A DNA stretch of 64,000 bases from Hyaloscypha bicolor E (taxonomy: Eukaryota > Ascomycota > Leotiomycetes > Helotiales > Hyaloscyphaceae). Shown here piece after piece: positions 12,426 through 24,242 of this stretch. The notes under the pieces were generated by a model. It worked only from the letters and a program-made list of their open reading frames with translations, made no database searches and was not told the origin of the DNA. The position numbers and the translations under genes are program-made. The stretch's first letter is position 1. Each line of letters begins with the position of its first letter. The DNA is taken from the NCBI RefSeq assembly GCF_002865645.1, contig NW_020194559.1, positions 806,001 to 870,000 of the forward strand. Reading direction: 5' to 3'.

Positions 12426-13335
12426 TCCCAACGGACTATCCCGAGATCAAATTCAGACCCCTCATCCTCAATTACAAGGTCCTGATCGGCATCCTCGCCT
12501 TCAACATCCTCTGCGTAAGCTCTATCGTTATTACATTACACTGCGCGGACCGTAACCACCGGTCCCATACAATATACAACAATATACTTCTTGTGGTACG
12601 GTATGTACCTACTGTAGTCGGAACAATCACCACAGTGCTCTTTCAATTTTTGAGAGACACATGATGTCGCATACAGCCATATATCTCTATGGCTGACCAA
12701 AAAAGCATACGAGTGTCGCGTCTCAAAAAATGTTGGTCAGCTGTATATGAGAGAGATACGCGCCAATGACCGAGGATCATGGACGAAAGAAAGTCGGCCT
12801 CTGGGGCATAACTAGATTAACGATAATCCAGGCATTGGTGAACAAACACTGGGTAGTTGATTGGATTTCCTTCATATATTTCTTTTCGCCGACATTTCCC
12901 GTCTTTGTCGGTGGCATTTTCGTGATTACGAACACCGGGAAGCGAGTATACTTCTCCATAACTCCAGCGATGTTCTATCTTGTTTTTGCATATCTTGTTA
13001 TTTATGATATATCTGTCCCTCTGGCCTGGCCATGGCGAGATCGCAGATTGGTGCGATATCATGACAGCATCGCAGATTATGCTTCGCTGTTCTATGCTAG
13101 CCATCTCCTCTATGATCCAGATTCGAAGTGTCACTTTGGGCTGGGTGTTGCAACTTTGAATGTGAGAGCAGGTGAGGCACAACACGTATTTTTCGTGGTT
13201 TATGATAAATCATACTGGAAGGAAATGGCAATAAGGACAAAATTATCAAAGAAAGCAGAACGAAGACAAGAAATCGAGGAGAGACGACGAAAGAGAAGGC
13301 AGAATGGGAACCGATTTCAAGAGGATGTTGTCTAA
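12426..13335 (+). pseudogene. Broken DUF3433-like fungal membrane protein gene
   Basis: After a CCAG acceptor at 12425 an open frame encodes a hydrophobic segment (ILNYKVLIGILAFNILCV). It runs on through VVRYVPTVVGTITTVLF, a pattern I associate with the large fungal membrane-protein family DUF3433. A TGA at 12662-12664 interrupts it. The same frame then continues sensibly (RIQPYISMADQ) to a second TGA at 12767-12769. Coding character resumes in a different frame from 12766 to 13335, with two or three membrane segments and a basic Arg/Glu-rich tail. Two stops plus a frame change indicate a decayed copy. Both stops could arise from CGA or CAA codons by C-to-T change followed by further drift. 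Alternatives are a sequence error or an unusual intron. The family name is from memory of the motif pattern. Confidence 0.5.
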
Positions 13336-14321
13336 ATTTACTTGGTGCCGGGAATCGATAGATACAGATCAAATATGCATACATACAATCAATGCTAATC
13401 CTCTAGAGATATATATTGTCGGAGAGCATGTCGGAATTCATTCGCCAAATGATCGTTGCAGTGCAGATCAGACACGACAAATGAGCTGTCGACCGAGTCT
13501 TATCGTTCGTCTCATCCTTCAAGTGAGGGGGCAATTTCATGGCCTCGCGAGTACAGTATGGATTTCGTTCTGCGGGATCGGCTCGCTCTATCCCTCTGGG
13601 AAACCATTATTTCCGGGGCAAGAAAGATTTAATGGCTATCTCGTCCAAAGAAGATCAAATACACTTAAAGTCAGTAAGGGTGGTATAACTCAACCATTTA
13701 TATGCACTCGCCTATAGTAGGGTCTTCTTCTGCTTCGTGCCCAGCTCTTGTACGACTGCAAAATAGGGGTTCTCGCTTAACCCCTAACCGGCGCCAATGC
13801 TCAGAATCCACACTACCATGAAAGCCATACTTTAAAGTCATCTTTATCGATTCTGGGAGCGATTTAATTTAATATCCAGATATCAGCAGTGGCCGCGCTG
13901 GCTTACGCAGAGGGCGAGCAAGGCTGAGCAAACCCTGATCAGAGCTTGATGGTGTCCTGAAAGGTAACCTCGGCTGACGCCTAAAGTATCGATTCACAGT
14001 TCCGATGTTGTTCTCCCAAGGTATAGGGTATTCCATCCAAGTCTTGTCTTCGTGCCACTCTATCTTGCTTCCTTGACTGCTGCTTGAGTTGTGAATTGCG
14101 CCCACGTGATGATGCATGACACGTTGGAGGTGGCTTGAAATATCCTCCTCTTACTGGCTACCCATCATCTGCCTTACCATTCTGCCCCACCAACATTTTC
14201 ACTCAACGTCACTCCACGGAGAAAGAATTAGAACATGATCAAATCCACCCTCATTTCTTACGCCGAAGGCTGATCTTGTGTCGGAGCCGTTCCGAGAACT
14301 CCTACAATTGATTTCTGGACG
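13336..14321. other. Intergenic, upstream of the RBR ligase gene
   Basis: No gene supported. Short open frames at 13304-13717 (plus) and 13869-14117 (minus) show no motif. The last few hundred bases presumably hold the promoter of the gene starting at 14322. Confidence 0.45.
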
Positions 14322-17301
14322 ATGGACAATGCGAAGAGAACGGTGCTGGTCGCAGCCTTGTCCGTCTACGCCGATTTACTTGGGAGGAATATAGAACAAC
14401 TGGACCTTGAGCAGGGCAAAGGTAAAGGCAAGGCGTCAGACGATGATGTGGATCTTAAAGCAGAGATTCAAACCCAGATCAAGATTTGTAGCGAGCTCAG
14501 CGATCAAATCAGAGGTGCAACTTCCGGTAAAGATATTGCTCGAATGTTAGAAGTTGCATGCCCGGAGCCTTGCAAGAAGCAAGAAATTGCGCAAAGGAAG
14601 CCTCCCAATGAGAACAAAGTTGCGAGTGGGAATCTTTGGGAGAATACTTCCTTCCAGGGCTTCTATGCTCCAACAGCTGCTTCTAGCAAGCCGCCCACAC
14701 GAAGCTCCCCGAAACCACCTAAGGCATACGTTATTGGCAATGAGCCCTATATCAATCCTTTCACGGGCTTTCCTGTCTTACAAGAATCAGGATTTGAAGC
14801 AGGACCTTCGAATACATCTCGGCCTCCACTGCGCACAGCCCCGAGACCACCAATAGTACCATCTCGTCCGCTATCGAGGCGATCTGGTTCATCTGAGCCC
14901 CCCACACGGCCTCCACCAAAGCCACAACACTTGCGGGCACGCCCTCTTGTTCCTCCTAAACCAATGATAGATCTGTCGGCGGTACTGCCTCCTGTAAGGA
15001 AGGCTCCACTACCTCCACTGTGTGCCGATTCAACACCAACCCGCTCCGCAACATTGCCTCCTCAAAGGCCTGCTCCACCTCTTCCACCATTTCTTACTCT
15101 TGAATTGCAGGAAGTGCAACGACCATTGGCAACATCGGCACCGCCAGAGCATGGCCTACCTCTCATGAGCAGCGAAGAATACGGAGGCCCCATGACGGAA
15201 CAGTTTTGGAGTACAACTTCAGTCGTTAATGCCCAGCTGCCACCGCAACCGGCTCCGTATGACTGGGAAGCTGATATCCAAGATGTCAGGGAGGAAAGCC
15301 GCCCAAACAATGAGCATGTAACGAAGCTTTCGCAGGTCAGCACAAGTCCTGTTGTGTATTTGTCAAATGGTTGATGCTAACATTCCGCAGAAGAGCAAAT
15401 ACTTACGCTATATTACCGAACTTGCACGGAAGGCAACTGGGAGTATGAGAAGCACAACTCGAACAGCAAAGGTATATCAATCAGAACATGTATCGCAAAG
15501 CACACGAGATATGCCCAATATACCAGAACAACTTGCTGTAGAGCTACCAGCAGAAATTCCGGCTGAACTACCAGGCTATTTTGCCAACAGCGAACCCGCG
15601 CTGGGTTTCCCGAGGAGGGAATGGCAAGAGACTTATCCTGTGGCGTTTGACACGACGTCAGATATCCATCGACTTTCGGTAGACTCGAATTCATCGGTTT
15701 CAGGGAGTCACATGTGGAGTCTATCCTCTGGCATCTCCTCTCGGACCAGCTTATCTCCAACGTCCCCAAGCACTTGCTCTAGTCCTGTCCCTCAGGAGGA
15801 CAGTTTTTCGAGCTCGAAGAGAGCCTCGCACACCAATTCCAACTTCGGTCTCCGGAAAGGCAAGAGCCGGATGTCTTCTCCGCCAATGGGAAATTCGCTG
15901 CAGAGGAGTCTCTCTATCTCTGCTTTGCCTAGTGTCGATCTAGGACGCAAAGAAAACGTTAACTTCTCGGCGACTCCATCTGTGCTGATGAATAGACCTT
16001 TCTCGGCCACGGGGGAAGCTACCCCAATAGCGAAAGCACAGGTACCTCATCTCGACGAACGGCAAACGACCAGCACATCGTCAAGTCAGCCATTTAAATC
16101 CAGCAACTTCACAAATAGCCAATTCACTCTCGACGCCATGCTAGCCAGAGACCTTTCTTTCGACGGCAGCCATTACACAGTATGGAAAAAGCCAAGTAGC
16201 TCCTTTTCAAAATTCCCTTACATCAGAAATCGCCGGGCTCCGCGCATGGGCTATATTCGAAAACTGCAAAGTACTCCGATCCACCCGTTTCGACCCGGCA
16301 CAAACAGCCCTTGGAAGGATCATATAGAGGCCGATCAAGCGTTCGCAAGGTACCTGCTGCTGCAGGAAGAGCAAGAACTTCAGGAGGAGCGAGATCTCCT
16401 GCTGGCGTACAAGATTAACAATGGGACTGCCGACGATGAAGATAAAGAGCTAGCGTATTTCATGCATCGGGAATCAAACAAATTGATAGAGGAGGCGATC
16501 CCGATACCGGGACCGGTGAAGCAAGCTAACCCTGATCTGTGGGGAATGGACCCCGGGACTTGGAAAGCACAGATAGACTGTTTTGAAGCGGACCGAATTG
16601 ATAAGGAGCTTAATTCTCAGAATAGCGCTGATGAAGTAAATTTCTTGGAAGCAAAAAGACTGCAAGAACGGTTCGATGAGGAAGCTAAGAACGAGGAGGC
16701 TTGGGAGCAGTGGAAGGGGAGTAATGTTGGGACGTGTACTTCCTGCCTTGAGGACCATGCTCGGGAGGAGCTTGTACAGGAATGCGAGCACGGGTACTGC
16801 AACGAGTGTCTGCAAAATGCTTTCAAGGCTGCGCTAAAGTCGAGGGCGCCGTTTCAATGCTGCAAAAAGGCATTAAGCGTCAGGGACTGTCTCGGCTTGG
16901 CGGATGGATTTGTAGCAGAGTACGAGGAGATGATGCTCGAGCTGTCAACGCCGAATGCAATGTTCTGCTCCAACGCCCAATGCGCAAGGTTCCTACCACC
17001 ACGAGTGATCGTGGGTGATATCGGGACGTGTGAGAAGTGCTCTGCGCAAACATGTCGGCATTGCAGACAGGTGGCACACCCTGGGACTTTCTGCGCAGAA
17101 GACAAAGAAACGGAAGCGGTCAAGAAGCTGGCTAAGAAGAAGGGCTGGAAAACGTGTCCTGGGTGTAATCACTTGATTGAGAGGAGGGAAGGTTGCCTGC
17201 ATATGACATGCTCAAGGTGTCAGACGGCATTCTGCTATCGGTGTTCGAGACCGTGGAAGGATTGTGGGTCTGCTTGCCCGATCAAGTCCCTTTTCAATTA
17301 G
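14322..17301 (+). CDS. RBR-type (RING1-IBR-RING2) E3 ubiquitin ligase
   Basis: Two exons, 14322-15335 and 15391-17301, joined in phase 0 across a 55-bp intron (GTCAGC donor, CCGCAG acceptor), give 974 residues. RBR ligases take ubiquitin from an E2 onto a RING2 cysteine and then pass it to the substrate. RING1 starts at Cys787 (CTSCLEDHAREELVQECEHG). The IBR cysteines follow (MFCSNAQC, CEKCSAQTCRHC). RING2 starts at Cys927 (CPGCNHLIERREGCLHMTC), and Cys940 in the GCLHMTC context is the expected catalytic residue. All expected zinc ligands are visible. The first third is rich in PxxP-type segments (RPPLRTAPRPP, KAPLPP), likely disordered and able to bind SH3-like partners. A Glu-rich helical stretch (LLQEEQELQEERDLLLAYK) and a coiled-coil-like segment precede RING1. 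The substrate is unknown. Confidence 0.92.
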
Positions 17302-17962
17302 TTTATGGCATCTGCATACGGGGAATGGAACTTTTTGTACCTTTGTATGCGTGTAACTCAAGGAACTCTGCTCGGAAAGCTCATGAGATATGTGAACCGT
17401 ATCGGCTCAGCTCATGTTTCAGTATTTGCCATTTGAATGCAGTTTCTCATTGCAGTTGCCCGTAGAAAACAGCGACTGAAGACTGCGGTCTGGAATATAT
17501 AACTCCCCGTTCACCGTATAATAGGAAACATCAAAGTCGTCTCAACGAATTGAAAGTCAGTCAGAAGGTGAGCTGATCCGGGTATATATTTATCCCCGCC
17601 TGCCGGGGTCGAAAACTACCCCGCAATAGCCGCTCCGGGTCCAGGAACCGCATGACAGAGAACCACCAATTATTGGCAATCATTACAAAGATTATAGCTT
17701 CATATTTGCCGAGTCTGTCACCACCTCCGCTGCAAAATCTTATGATATATCACCTTGTTCTGACCCTCAATTGAAGAAACAAAAGGAAGCTGCGGAGGAC
17801 ACAACTCGATCAATCAACCACACCTTCCGAAATCCCCACATTACACTTACCCCACCCCAGCATCATCACCCTTCACGGAAATCCATTTCCTGCACGCTTC
17901 ACCTCCTTGAATTTCTTCTCCCCGCACTCTCCCCCAACTCAACAACAATCCGATCTTCCAAC
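17302..17962. other. Intergenic between ligase 3' end and dioxygenase promoter
   Basis: Holds the 3' region of the ligase gene and the promoter of the dioxygenase gene. The stretch at 17770-17960 stays open in frame with the dioxygenase. It is CA- and CT-rich and reads like a 5' untranslated leader. Confidence 0.5.
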
Positions 17963-19100
17963 ATGGATCCAGCACACGTTAACGTCCCTGCAATGATGGA
18001 CCTAACCATCGACAACATCACCGATAACACCGTGATCATTAATTCGCAAGGCTCAGATCAGCGCCTCACTTACGTGATGGAGCGCCTCGTTACACACCTG
18101 CACGATTTCGCGCGGGAGACGAGACTGAGTACAACCGAGTGGATGGCGGCCTTGAACTTCTTGGTGAGAGTTGGGCAGATTAGCAGCGATGTGCGACATG
18201 TGAGCTCCCCCTTCTTGCACAACCCTCTCCCCCCACTACGATAGAGAATGGACGCTGATGTCGACTGATTGATAGGAATTCATCCTCCTCTCCGACATCC
18301 TCGGCCTCTCCCTCCTTGTCGACGCAATCGACCACCCCAAACCCCCCGCGTCAACAGAGGGCTCGGTCCTCGGCCCCTTCCACACCCACGAAGCAGAAAC
18401 CATACCCAACGGGGACTTGATGTCTCACGACCCCGAAGGGGAGCCTTGTCTCGTTCTCTGCTCCATAAAAGACGTGTCCGGGAACCCAATTGAGGGCGTG
18501 AAGATCGACATCTGGGAGACGGATAGTACAGGACATTATGACGTTCAACACAGCAATAGACAGGGGCCCGATGGGAGATGTGTGATGAATAGCGACAAGG
18601 AGGGCGTGTTTTGGTTCAAGGCAATTGTGCCGGTGCCGTACCCGATTCCCCACGACGGGCCGGTTGGACAATTGTTGAAGTTGTTGAAGAGACATCCGTG
18701 GCGGCCGGCGCATATGCATTTTATGTTTGAGAAGAAGGGGTGGGATCATTTAATTACGTGGGTTCCCCTTCCCCATCTAGTTCCCATCACTATCCCTCTC
18801 AACAGATACTGACATGTTCCATCATATAGTGCCCTTTACATCCGCAACGACCCATACGAGACCTCAGATGCCGTCTTCGGCGTCAAAAAATCCCTGATCG
18901 TCGACTTCAGCACCGCTGATGCTGCCATTGCACAGAAGTACGGAGTCAAAGAAGGAAGCAAAGTTTTGAAACATGATTTCGTGTTAGTGGATGAGAAGCA
19001 GACGGAACGATTGAGAGATGAGAATGCGTTGAAGGCGATGAAAAAACTGGGAAGGAAGGTCAAGTTATTGAATCACCTGCCAGTGCCGGATGTTGATTAG
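17963..19100 (+). CDS. Intradiol ring-cleavage dioxygenase (hydroxyquinol/catechol 1,2-dioxygenase type)
   Basis: Three exons (17963-18199, 18276-18757, 18830-19100) join in frame to 329 residues. The enzyme would cleave a catechol-type ring between its two hydroxyls using Fe(III), feeding aromatic breakdown. The four iron ligands are visible: Tyr167 (STGHYDVQ), Tyr201 (VPVPYPIPHDGPVG), His225 and His227 (RPAHMHF). The N-terminal helical region and the conserved GSVLGPF and DAVFGVKKSL motifs match the hydroxyquinol-type subfamily. An upstream in-frame ATG at 17771 exists, but the 17963 start (context caacATGg) fits the usual length of the family and the upstream stretch looks like leader. No signal peptide, so cytosolic. 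Exact substrate (hydroxyquinol, catechol or chlorocatechol) is not decided by sequence alone. Confidence 0.93.
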
Positions 19101-20741
19101 ACTCTTATGCACAAAATTTTCATTAATGCTAGCCTTCAAGTGCAGTTCGAGAGGGCAATGCTGAGAAATATGAGAGGATACTATGCTACCTGCACCGTAT
19201 GCTAAGTCAAGATGACTATCTTTTATGAATATAACGACAACGAGCAAGGCTCCTCCCTATCTTGGTTTAATTTCTAGTGTCAGGGTGGGATCTAATGAAG
19301 GCGTTTGTAAATGTTTCTCATTGTCGAGAGACTTCCATTAACGGTCCCAGCGGCAGTCTTGCTGGGTGTGCCGGCGGAGGGTCTGTCTATTGAGGGTGCA
19401 TGGAGAGTCTCGGCGCTCTCTATAGCGGTTTTGTTCCCTGAGGATCTCATAAGTCGCTATTTTAGAAGACGTTTGAATTTCTTGCGTAATCTGCTTGTCC
19501 TATTTTGCGCGCCTTGCATTGTCAAATATAACTGTTTAAGTTCTGTTACTAACAGAGATACGGAGGGCTATAAATCTATCTATCGGCGTGGTTTTATCTA
19601 TAGGTATAGATTTAGGACTGTAGAGAGGGGTAGTGTTAGGGCATAGAATATCTTCTATAAAGATAACCAGGCAAGAATCGAGACTTACTTCTCTATTTAC
19701 TTCAACTTGAAAAGTTTGAATATTACTAATTTTAGCTTATTAATAAAGGCATAGTAGGAATATATAACTTACTTGTGTGTGTGACTAACCTGGTGACAAC
19801 CTCTCTGTCAATCCCACTGAGCTTATGAAGAGCCGTAAATACAAGTTATAGAACGATTAAATCCAGCCTGGTAGCCCGCTTGATGAGCAGCAGGAAATGA
19901 TGCCAAGTCAGGCCCTGTTCCAAACTTAAGGGGAGTGCGGCATAAAGCGACGGGATTACAGGGCATTTGTGCTCTCGTATGGGTCTACCGGACTCCAGGA
20001 TGTGGTTTAAGGTACTACTACTCCCGCTATAAGCCTTGTAACTCCAGGCCTGAAGCCCTAAATCAGGGCTGTGAGACATGTGCGGGGTCGTTGAAGATCT
20101 AAAGGTTCTTATTGCTGGCAGAGTAACCGTAGCGCTCGGACGATATGAGAGCAACTATTATAGGGCTCTTTAGCGACTCTGCCCCTGTAAGTACAGGGAA
20201 TATGCCCTTTGTTTATTATAGTTTATAGCGTAGCATAGGGGAGTAGCCTGGAAATATAGGGGTCTTTAGTGGGTGAGTGTGGAAAATGGCCTGAGAGTAA
20301 ACTTGAGGTACAAACGCCCCGCGCCACTTTACTTTGCAATCTTCGTACAGTGTCAAGCACCACTTCCCAATAGTTCGGAGTCATATAGTGATATCTACCA
20401 ACCATTTAGGGGAAGAAGTTATCGACGAAGACGCTCTCCTATTCTTCACTAGGAACCACTGCGCAACTATTGACAGTCTGGCACTCTACGCTGCTCTTGA
20501 TGCGACAGCAATTTCTCCGCTGCCATCGCATTAAAGATTACTCTTGCTAGAGAACAAACCCCACGGTGCTGAGTCCCGATCCAACACCAAATACGGAGGG
20601 TCATTACATTGGAGAGTCTAACACAGATGTGGTAGTTGGGACGGCGTTCTCGCTTCAGCTTGTGGGGTTGTCTCCTGGGCTGGTAAACGCGTTGGAAGAA
20701 GCCGTGGTAGTGATTCACTATGTTTTGACCCAGTAACTACA
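19101..20741. other. Long intergenic interval with no gene
   Basis: About 1.6 kb between the dioxygenase and the mannosidase 3' end. Composition is mixed with AT-leaning stretches near 19500-19750. Short open frames occur on both strands without motif or splice structure. It may contain decayed mobile DNA, but I see no terminal repeats. Confidence 0.45.
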
Positions 20742-23553
20742 TTATTTCTTCAACTCCCAATCATTTAGCCACTTTGCCAACACAGCCCTGCCGTTAAGCC
20801 CTTTCACTTTAACAGATAGTTCCTGCCCAGGTAGCAAGTCCAACATGTTATCCTCCCACTCAGCGTCCTCGCCATCCTCATACCCCACATACAGCAAGCA
20901 CCCTTTCACTGGATAGTTTGCTTTGACTCTCACCTCCCCCCCACCCACTCCCACCGAAACGGAAACCCTAGTATCCTCATGCCAGCTCAGATATCGGAAA
21001 GGTTCTGGCCAATTCATAATCTGTGCTTCCACCTCTCCTTTTTGGTTGACCAGGCTAGCGGCAAGAATAACCAGGCTTTCTTCGCCTACAATTTCGGTCA
21101 TCGACAGACTTCCAAACTCAGTGTTTTGCCCCGGTTGCAGAGTGACTTCCCGTTTCGCAGTGCCCGGAGGCAAGACGATGTATTTGTGTGTATGCATATC
21201 ATATGCACTCAATAGCAAGGTGAATCTCTTCTCTACGGGAGTGGTATTATGAGCAAAGATCTCAAAAGCGGGAATCTCGGTAGTCCGGGGGTGATCATCG
21301 TCGATCCAGCGAGACCAAGGAGTGCGATCGATGCCAACTGAGATCGGCGCGAATGCTCTTTTGATAGTATAGAAAGCGGGCTTGGGACGGAGATGGTAAT
21401 CGATGAAGGCCCAGCTCGTGCAGGGATAGACGTCGTTTAGCTAAGCATCGACGGTAAGTGAAGTTACCTATAGAGAGTAGCCTGAGTGATCTTACCTGCC
21501 AAATAATAAGTCCGGCGCAACTTTCCTTTCCTTTCCCTCCGAACTTCCGTTTCCAGTCCCGGCAGGCGTAGCCATAAGCTTCGCTTTGCATCAGCTGGCT
21601 CACGTATGCAAATTTCTCTAGCTCGTTGCTGTATCTGAAGTTCTCAGCAAGGTATCTAGCGATCCGAGTCTCCGCGAGATGCCCTTTGTTGTGCGAATCT
21701 ATTGCTCGTGATTGGGGATGTCTGTCTTCGGGATTGGGTGCGAATTCATTCACGGTACGCATATCTGGGTATCCATGCATTCCGAATTCGGACACAAATC
21801 GCCCAGAGAGGGATTTGTAGTCCTGGTATGAGCGGGATTTGCCATGCCAGACTGGAAGTATCAGCTTGTCTCTTAGAGATTGGAGAAAGGAACGAACCGT
21901 CCCATTGATGGACATCTCCCACGGTCAGGTCATTCGCTTCTTCAGCACCTCCCCAAGGTGAATTCGCCCAGTACTGTACATTTGGACATAGTTTTTCGGC
22001 TATCTTGGGTATGATGTCCAAATATATCTTTCTTTGAGGGAAGTCGGTGTTCTCGAACGGACCGACCACATCTTCATGGTCGTAGTTTTTCCTTACTTCG
22101 TCAGCTAAACTCTATTCTTAACAGAATAATTGACTTACTTGTGCAAGTACGTCCCCGGAAATGGCTCCCCATCCCAGTCAGCCAACATGAAATCTTCATT
22201 TCCACCACACAATAATGCCAGAGAAGCCCTCCCTCTCATCCTTAAAGTCTGACATTCAACCTCCTTTCTCACACTATCCAAAAACTTGGGATGTACCGGA
22301 AGGTCTCCGCAGGCAAAAGCGTAGTCGTGCCACACCAAGATTCCCATCTCATCGCAAGCATCGAAAAAGTCATCCGTCTCATAAATTCCACCACCCCACA
22401 CGCGAATCATGTTTAGGTTCCCTCGTTGTGCCATCTTGATCCAGGAATGGTACTTCTCCCGTGTGAGACGGGGGAGTAGATTATCAGCTGGAATCCAGTC
22501 CCCGCCTTGAGCGAAAATGTCGCGACCGTTGACATTGAACATAAATGTTTTGCCAGGTTCGGATGAGAGGGGCCGTTGGATAATCTCGATGGAGCGGATG
22601 CCAAACTTCTTAGAGCTAGTATCCAAAGTGTCATTGAATTGGGATAATATAGCCGTTGCAGTGTAGAGGTGTTGATCTCCATGGCCATTTGGCCACCATA
22701 GAGACGGCTTTAAGACCTTGAAGGTACAAGACCCATCCGCGGAAGTTTTTCCAGCTGCAACTTGAGTTCCCAATGCATCTAAAACCTGAATTTCTACTGA
22801 CGACTCTGTATAAGCCTTGCTCAGCTTGACAAAAACGGAGATATCTGCAAACAAGTGGTCGGGAGAGGTACTGCTGGTGACGTGAAGATCTTCGATTCGT
22901 GAGGTATACGCGTCCAAGTAAACTGGCAGGTAGGGTCCGCAGGTAACAATGATGGGTCCCCAGTCCCAGCCCCAGTGATACTTTTCCCGTCAGTAAAAAT
23001 ATCCATATAGCCAAGAGCGACTCACCTGTGCTTTTCGTATGTGGTTACGCCTCTTATCTCGCATCATGCTCTCTCTAGCACCAAACTTCTCTTCCAGCTC
23101 AGTTCCTTTTCGCAATGCACTCTCAAACAGAATCGACAATTCATTTTCCTCACCAGGAGTTTTCAATAATGCCTTAACATCGACTCGGGCAGGGAGAAAC
23201 ATATTCTCACTTTTGAGAATTTCTTTTCCGTTTAAGAAAACCGTGGCAAATGTGTCCAAGCCTTCGAAGACCAGTTCCACGTTAGGTAGTGTAGAAGCAT
23301 TGTTTAAAGAGGGAAAGGAACAACGATATTCCCAATCGCATTCTCCAACCCATTGTATCAGCCGTTCATTCTCTCCGACATTGGGGTCGGGAATGAGCTT
23401 GGAATGGAGGAGCTCCAGTTGGATTACGGAAGGGAATTGAGAAACTGGCATCCAGCTTTGCAACGTGGGGTCCTTCAGCGCTGTAACATTCTGGTGTGCG
23501 TTTGCGAGTTTCCATTCCCAGTTCGAGGAAATGGGTGTTCGCGTTCTTGACAT
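20742..23553 (-). CDS. GH2-family beta-mannosidase, intracellular type
   Basis: Five exons (23553-23026, 22980-22139, 22091-21898, 21851-21496, 21440-20742) join in frame across four introns of 45-56 bp to give 872 residues. The enzyme would remove terminal beta-linked mannose from oligosaccharides such as mannan or N-glycan fragments. The N-terminal sugar-binding domain includes YHWGWDWGP and the central barrel carries GNLNMIRVWGGGIYE. The catalytic acid/base is Glu438 (CGGNEDF) and the nucleophile Glu543 (SEFGMHG). No signal peptide follows the chosen Met (MSRTRTPISSNWEW), so it is probably cytosolic and would act on imported oligosaccharides. An in-frame upstream Met (23748) would add 65 residues with no family resemblance and was rejected. 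The C-terminal beta domain ends AKWLNDWELKK. It lies next to a sugar dehydrogenase gene on the same strand. Confidence 0.93.
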
Positions 23554-24242
23554 GTTGGCGGATTTCGAGAGGACAGTGAATGGTAGAAGAGGACCTATTC
23601 GTATATAAAGCCTCGAGAGAATGAGCTTTATGAACTTGCACGGAGTTGAACGTAGATTATTTCCCACGAAGTTAATATAGATGCAGTACTCGATGCGACA
23701 TGGAACGTGAGTTCCGTTGAGCTTGCAGCTGCCAATATGTCGCATCACCCTAAGCTAGACTGCTTCACATCTAGTTCAGCTGTCCAAGTAGGTAGTGCTG
23801 CTGAACTCCTGCAATTTCCATCGGATCGGGCGGCAGAGCGAATTCGGTGAAAAGTTTTAGGGATCTAGAGATGTCCGTCTTAACGCGGCCCTGGCACTTG
23901 GCGATCTCTGCGTCGGGGATGGTCGGATCGTCGGTAATCCTGGAAATGTTACAGTACCCCACTATTGTGTGTGGCATAAAACAAGTACAACCATATTCAC
24001 ACGTCAATTTAAAGCTAGAGGCCAAGGTCACGAGAGATTTTCCCGTCTATATTACCGTGTGTAGAGCTATAGAGCATGACTATTCATCGTAGGCAGTCCG
24101 GCAACTTCGCATTCACAGACTATGAGCAGGGTAAGGGATGAATCAATTTTCTTTATTCTCTATGGATATGAATATCAAAATTGAAAATGCGAGCACTTGT
24201 AGATGGACGATAATTAATTGGATATCCAATAGACTGACTCAA
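23554..24242. other. Intergenic, mannosidase promoter
   Basis: Contains the mannosidase promoter and the 3' end region of the dehydrogenase gene. A minus-strand frame at 23771-24031 (86 codons) has no recognised motif and no clear splice partners. I leave it uncalled. Confidence 0.45.

Noticed and set aside
12661..12760. Apparent imperfect palindrome in the broken membrane-protein gene
   Set aside because: First taken for a MITE insertion, but the same stretch translates in frame with the sequence before it, so it is better explained as coding DNA with point damage.
15062..15343. Minus-strand open frame across the proline-rich part of the ligase gene
   Set aside because: Antisense shadow of a confidently assigned exon.
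17771..17962. N-terminal extension of the intradiol dioxygenase from an upstream ATG
   Set aside because: In frame, but the 64 added residues are His/Pro/Ser-rich leader-like sequence and exceed the normal family length.
23771..24031. 86-codon minus-strand frame between mannosidase and dehydrogenase
   Set aside because: Plausible amino-acid composition but no motif, no splice partners and no start context. Not enough to call a gene.
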